Positions 60,381-64,000 of a DNA stretch of 64,000 nt are shown here, one piece after another. A program made the translations under genes and the position numbers. The notes below the pieces were generated by a model. That model worked only from the letters and a program-made list of their open reading frames with translations. It was not told the DNA's origin and ran no database searches. The number at the start of each line of letters is the position of its first letter. The stretch's first letter is position 1. This stretch comes from Martensiomyces pterosporus (lineage: Eukaryota; Kickxellomycota; Kickxellomycetes; Kickxellales; Kickxellaceae), in assembly GCA_025201845.1 (NCBI GenBank), contig MU603935.1, positions 8,481 through 72,480 on the forward strand, written 5' to 3'.

Positions 60381-61298
60381 ATGCCGTTCACCTTTCACTC
60401 GCACTCGGGCCAGTTCTGCCGCCATGCCAAGGGCACCCTGGAGGACGTCGTCAGGGCCGCCATATCCCGCAACATGCTCGTTTTGGGTCTCTCCGAGCAC
60501 ATCCCCCGCTCCCGGATGCAGGACCTGTACCCCGAGGAGTCCGACATGACCACTGCGGACCTGCACAAGGCATTCAGGGACTACGTCGCCGAAGCACGTC
60601 GCCTGCGCGACAAGTACTCCAGCCAGATCAGCATCCTTATCGGCGCCGAGAGCGAGTACATCACCGCTGGCAGCCTGGAAGACGTGAAGCAGCTGCGCCG
60701 TGTATATTCGCTTGACTACATCGTCGGATCGCTGCACCATGTTGACGAAATTCCGCTTGATTTCAGCGACGAGCTGTACCAGAAGATTGTGGACCGCTGC
60801 AGCGGCGACCGCAAAGAGATGTTCCGCAGATACTTTGACGCCCAGCTAGTCATGCTCAAGGAGCTGCAGCCCGAGGTTGTTGGGCACTTTGACTTGGTGC
60901 GCATCTTCCATCCCTACACTGAGGGAGCCGAGGATCCACTGGACCTGGCCGAGATCCGCGCACTGGCGTCGCGCAACATCGACTACGCCATATCGTATGG
61001 TGCCCTTTTTGAGGTCAACTCGAGGGCGTGGAAAAAGGGACTCCCCCAGGCGTATCCCCAGCGCGATCTGCTCCAGGAGATTCTGGAAAAGGGCGGTCGC
61101 ATCACCATCTCGGATGACAGCCATGGCGAACAGGACTTGGGCATGCACTACGACAAGCTATGCAGCTATCTGAAGGAGATGGGCGTCGGCGACCTGCATT
61201 ACCTGGAGCGGTCTCCGAGTGGCGGGGTAGAGGCCAAGGTGCTGAGAGACGCCATGGACCACCCGTTCTGGAGCTTAAATGGCTTCTGCGGCGTCTAA
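60381..61298 (+). CDS. HIS2: Histidinol-phosphatase, PHP family
   Basis: Single exon, 305 residues from ATG 60381, which places the first metal-binding motif HSHSG at residues 6-10, as in yeast His2. Upstream in-frame ATGs would add a sequence without resemblance. PHP-fold metal ligands are visible in order: HSHSGQFC, GLSEHIPR, GAESEYI, GSLHHVDEIP, VGHFDLVRIF and ISDDSHGEQDLG. The enzyme removes phosphate from histidinol phosphate, the penultimate reactions of histidine synthesis. Yeast His2 is 335 residues. Confidence 0.95.
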   Translation: MPFTFHSHSGQFCRHAKGTLEDVVRAAISRNMLVLGLSEHIPRSRMQDLYPEESDMTTADLHKAFRDYVAEARRLRDKYSSQISILIGAESEYITAGSLEDVKQLRRVYSLDYIVGSLHHVDEIPLDFSDELYQKIVDRCSGDRKEMFRRYFDAQLVMLKELQPEVVGHFDLVRIFHPYTEGAEDPLDLAEIRALASRNIDYAISYGALFEVNSRAWKKGLPQAYPQRDLLQEILEKGGRITISDDSHGEQDLGMHYDKLCSYLKEMGVGDLHYLERSPSGGVEAKVLRDAMDHPFWSLNGFCGV

Positions 61299-61737
61299 CG
61301 ACGGCATAATGCGCATGGTGGTGTGTAACGGTAGGACCCGCTGGCGTCATTGGGCTCTAGACCCCTCGCCTTCCTGTATAACCACCCAACCGCATGGGTG
61401 TCTCTCGCTTTGCAATGCGCTCTGGGCAAAGAGGATGAGGGGGTGCGTGTCTAGGATGTGAAAAGACCTGTGACATGTCCGCTGGAGTGGTAGAAAGTGG
61501 GTAGTACTTTGGTTGACATAGAGTGCATTTGGGTCATGGCGGCCCTTCCTCTTCTCTTCTCTCCTGCAGCCATATTTTATATACTCACTCGCTAGTAACC
61601 AGTGTCTTTTCTAGCCCTGCGAGATAACCCATCTGATATCAATATACTATTCACGCACCAACACGCTGATCTCACGTATCCACCTTTCTCTCTACAGAGG
61701 GCATCTTCTGAAGAGGGCTTAGAGACACAGAAAAGGC
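61299..61737. promoter_or_regulatory. Intergenic region upstream of the NMA111 gene
   Basis: 439 bases between HIS2 and NMA111, both plus strand. A TTTTATATACTC stretch near 61573 may be a TATA-type element. A CT-rich tract ending TCTACAG at 61697 could be an acceptor of a leader intron, 41 bases before the ATG. No gene is seen. Confidence 0.45.
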
Positions 61738-64000
61738 ATGAGCGATAATACTGTGTCGCCCCCAGGAGCTGCTGCCTCTTCCAGCCGCAGCGACCAAGCG
61801 TCGTCGCAGCACATCGGCACCAGAGGATCAACCAACGCCCAGAAGCAAGACCATGAGCAGCGCCATCGCCGACACGGCAGCCTGGCGCAAACCCAGCACC
61901 ATCGTCCACGCACTGGCAGCTTCAGCGCCATGAAGACCCTGAGCAAGGCCGACACCATAGCGAAGGTCAACCGCCGTCTAAGCATCCCGGAAGCCACTGC
62001 CTTCGGCGAAATCAAGCTGGGGCGCAGGCAATCGCGCACCTATGCCGAGGCCGGTGTACCCGCCAGACGCCGCTCGCTGGCGTACGCCGACCTGATGGCC
62101 GTCTTCTACCCGCCCAACATCATGAGCCAGCCCACGGTGACCGACACGCCTTTCGAGTGCCCCGAATGGGAGGGCGTCGATGACGCGCAGCTGGAGCAGA
62201 TGGAGATCAACGACTCGGGCGTCGCCAGCTGGGAGCCCACGCTTGAGCGTGCGATCAAGTCCATCGTGTCAATCAAGGCACAGTGCGTGAGATCGTTTGA
62301 CACAGAGACCAGTGGCACCTACACGGCTACCGGGTTTGTGGTAGACGCCAAGGCTGGGCTGATTTTGTCGAACAGACACGTGGTCAACCCGGCGCCCATC
62401 GTGGCGCAGGCAATTTTTGTCAACTACGAGGAGGTCGAGCTGCAGCCCGTGTACCGCGACCCCATCCACGACTTTGGGTTCTTCCGGTTCGACCCGGAGA
62501 AGCTCAAGTTCATGCACCTGGAGTCAATCAATCTTGCCCCGCACAAGGCCAAGATTGGCATGGAGATCCGCGTGGTCGGGAATGATGCTGGCGAGAAGCT
62601 GTCCATTCTGGCTGGCACGCTCGCAAGGCTCGACCGCACGGCGCCGGAGTACGGCGTCGGCGAGTACAACGACTTCAACACCTTCTATCTGCAGGCTGCA
62701 TCGGGCACCAGCGGCGGCTCATCGGGGTCGCCTGTTCTGGACATCTACGGCGATGCTGTGGCTCTCAATGCGGGCGGATCGAGCAAGGCTGCCTCGTCAT
62801 TCTATCTCCCGCTCAACCGCATTGTGCGCGCCCTCGAGCTGGTGCGCTGCGGCATGCAGGTGCCTCGGGGCACGATTCAGAGCGAGTTCGAGTACCTTCC
62901 CTACGACGAACTGCGCAGGCTGGGCTTGGACATGGAGATCGAAAGCAAGATGCGCGAGACGTTCCCCCAATCGCAGGGCATGCTCACTGTGCGCACCGTG
63001 CTGCCCAAGGGCCCCTCCGATGGAAGTCTGCAGTCGGGCGACATTGTGGTGGCCATCAACGGCAGGCCCACAATCGATTTCTTCGGCCTTGAGGAGGCAG
63101 CTGATACCAGCGTTGGGAAGGAGATCAAGATCAGCGTGTGGCGCGGCGGCAAGGCCTACGATGCCTGCATCAAGGTCCAAAACATGCACGACATCACACC
63201 AAGCAGGTTCATCGAGGTGGGCGGCGGTGTCGTCAACGAACTGTCGTACCAAGTAGCGAGGAGCTACGGCATTCCTGTCGGCGGCGTCTATGTGGCCAGC
63301 AGCGGCCACGTCCTTGGATCAGCTAGTGCGTGGCGTGGGTCCGTGATTTTGAGTATTGGCAATATCCCAACCCCCAATCTTGACAGCTTCGCCGATGCGT
63401 TCAGTAGACTGCGCGAGGGAAGCCGCGTCCCCGTGAGGTTCTTTGCCCTCGAACAGCCGTACAAGCAGAAAGTAACTATTATGAATGTGACTACGCACTG
63501 GCACGCCCTGCGTATGGCCAGCCGCGACGTGTCTACCGGGTACTGGATCTACAGGGAGCTCAAGACACCCGAGTCCCCCACCGAACCCATTGCGCCGCAG
63601 ACGGCGTCTGTGGGCAGGCTGCCCAAGACTCTGGCGCCTGGGGACAGGGTGTGGCCCAGCATTGTACTCCTTGATTTTCACATTCCCTACCTCGTGGACG
63701 GCATGAAAAACACACAGTACATCGGGCCCGGGATCATCGTTGACAAGGAGAATGGATACATCCTGTGTGACCGCGACTCAGTACCCATCGGCGTGGGCGA
63801 CATCTACATCACGATTGCCGGGTCTATTGTGCTTGTAGGCAATGTCGAGTTCCTCCACCCGGTGTACAACTTTGCTATTGTCAAGTACGACCCGAAGCAG
63901 ATTGGCCAGACCCCCGTCGAGGACATCAGGTTCCATCCGGGGTGTATGAGCGGCGACGAGAACCTGGAGCAGGGAGACGCAGTCTATTTGGTGGCGGTGG
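61738..64000 (+). CDS. NMA111: HtrA-family nuclear serine protease Nma111 (3' partial)
   Basis: ATG 61738 opens a frame that runs off the window end (754 residues seen; fungal Nma111 is near 1000). The triad is visible: His214 in LSNRHVV, Asp245 in IHDFGFF and Ser329 in SGGSSGSPV. PDZ-like domains follow, the first around residues 400-480 with LTVRTVLPKGPSDGSLQSGD, and a second, degenerate protease half begins near 600 (GPGIIVDKENGYILCDRDS), as known for this family of duplicated proteases. In yeast the protein is nuclear and linked to apoptosis-like death and lipid homeostasis. Yeast has its catalytic His at 121, so this N terminus is about 90 residues longer, rich in Ser/Arg/His, with possible nuclear-import motifs. 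Confidence 0.95.
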   Translation, partial: MSDNTVSPPGAAASSSRSDQASSQHIGTRGSTNAQKQDHEQRHRRHGSLAQTQHHRPRTGSFSAMKTLSKADTIAKVNRRLSIPEATAFGEIKLGRRQSRTYAEAGVPARRRSLAYADLMAVFYPPNIMSQPTVTDTPFECPEWEGVDDAQLEQMEINDSGVASWEPTLERAIKSIVSIKAQCVRSFDTETSGTYTATGFVVDAKAGLILSNRHVVNPAPIVAQAIFVNYEEVELQPVYRDPIHDFGFFRFDPEKLKFMHLESINLAPHKAKIGMEIRVVGNDAGEKLSILAGTLARLDRTAPEYGVGEYNDFNTFYLQAASGTSGGSSGSPVLDIYGDAVALNAGGSSKAASSFYLPLNRIVRALELVRCGMQVPRGTIQSEFEYLPYDELRRLGLDMEIESKMRETFPQSQGMLTVRTVLPKGPSDGSLQSGDIVVAINGRPTIDFFGLEEAADTSVGKEIKISVWRGGKAYDACIKVQNMHDITPSRFIEVGGGVVNELSYQVARSYGIPVGGVYVASSGHVLGSASAWRGSVILSIGNIPTPNLDSFADAFSRLREGSRVPVRFFALEQPYKQKVTIMNVTTHWHALRMASRDVSTGYWIYRELKTPESPTEPIAPQTASVGRLPKTLAPGDRVWPSIVLLDFHIPYLVDGMKNTQYIGPGIIVDKENGYILCDRDSVPIGVGDIYITIAGSIVLVGNVEFLHPVYNFAIVKYDPKQIGQTPVEDIRFHPGCMSGDENLEQGDAVYLVAV

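Noticed and set aside
60021..60740. 240-codon upstream extension of VPS54
   Set aside because: It overlaps the HIS2 promoter and coding sequence antisense, shows no conservation pattern, and has a better ATG at 60020.
1..64000. CRISPR arrays, insertion sequences, transposons and viral genes
   Set aside because: I saw no spaced direct-repeat array, no terminal repeats with target-site duplication, and no transposase, integrase, reverse transcriptase or capsid motifs on reading both strands.

Overview
The window is nuclear DNA of a fungus. Most genes are intron-poor or carry one to three short GT-AG introns, lie on both strands, and show no operon logic. Fungal hallmarks are a Kre6/Skn1-type beta-1,6-glucan synthesis protein, homoaconitase of the alpha-aminoadipate lysine pathway, Dcp1, Lhs1, Swd1, Nse3, Vps54 and Nma111. 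Secreted proteins with CBM19-like six-cysteine modules, and a Dcp1 with a long tail, would suit an early-diverging (Kickxellomycotina-like) lineage. That placement is inference only.

Layout. 1-12.2 kb: cell surface and secretion (end of a Thr/Pro-rich surface protein, a small triple-module chitin-binding-like protein, KRE6/SKN1, SAR1, uL13, then about 3 kb with little coding support, then a second protein with the same Cys module at both ends). 12.4-18.5 kb: metabolism and mitochondria (glucosamine-6-phosphate deaminase, homoaconitase, COX20). 19-29 kb: SH3 protein, DCP1, a 3.2 kb gap, and an UNC93-like transporter. 29.5-36 kb: proteostasis and translation (RPT6, eL32, uS9, eL13). 36-46 kb: LMBR1-family membrane protein, an unknown two-helix membrane protein, LHS1, a mitoribosomal protein, a tiny secreted protein. 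46-53 kb: EF-1alpha, a thymine/uracil DNA glycosylase, a bifunctional pseudouridine-degrading enzyme interrupted by a tandem duplication, and mitochondrial uL4. 53.6-64 kb: SWD1, NSE3, VPS54, histidinol phosphatase, and the 5' part of NMA111.

Main results of the hunt. (1) Four highly expressed translation genes (eL32, uS9, eL13, EF-1alpha) each appear to have a 5'-leader intron. These introns contain clusters of a GCATCCATC motif; by eye the exact 9-mer occurs seven times in the window and only there. (2) The uS9/eL13 pair shares a mirror-symmetric divergent promoter with identical leader 10-mers at identical spacing from the predicted donors. (3) An exact 76-bp tandem duplication shifts the frame inside the kinase half of the pseudouridine enzyme. 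(4) COX20 appears to need a GC-AG intron. (5) Two chitin-binding-like genes share one six-Cys module in different architectures.

Limits: exon boundaries come from reading splice signals and family alignment from memory. No database search, RNA evidence or computed statistics were available.
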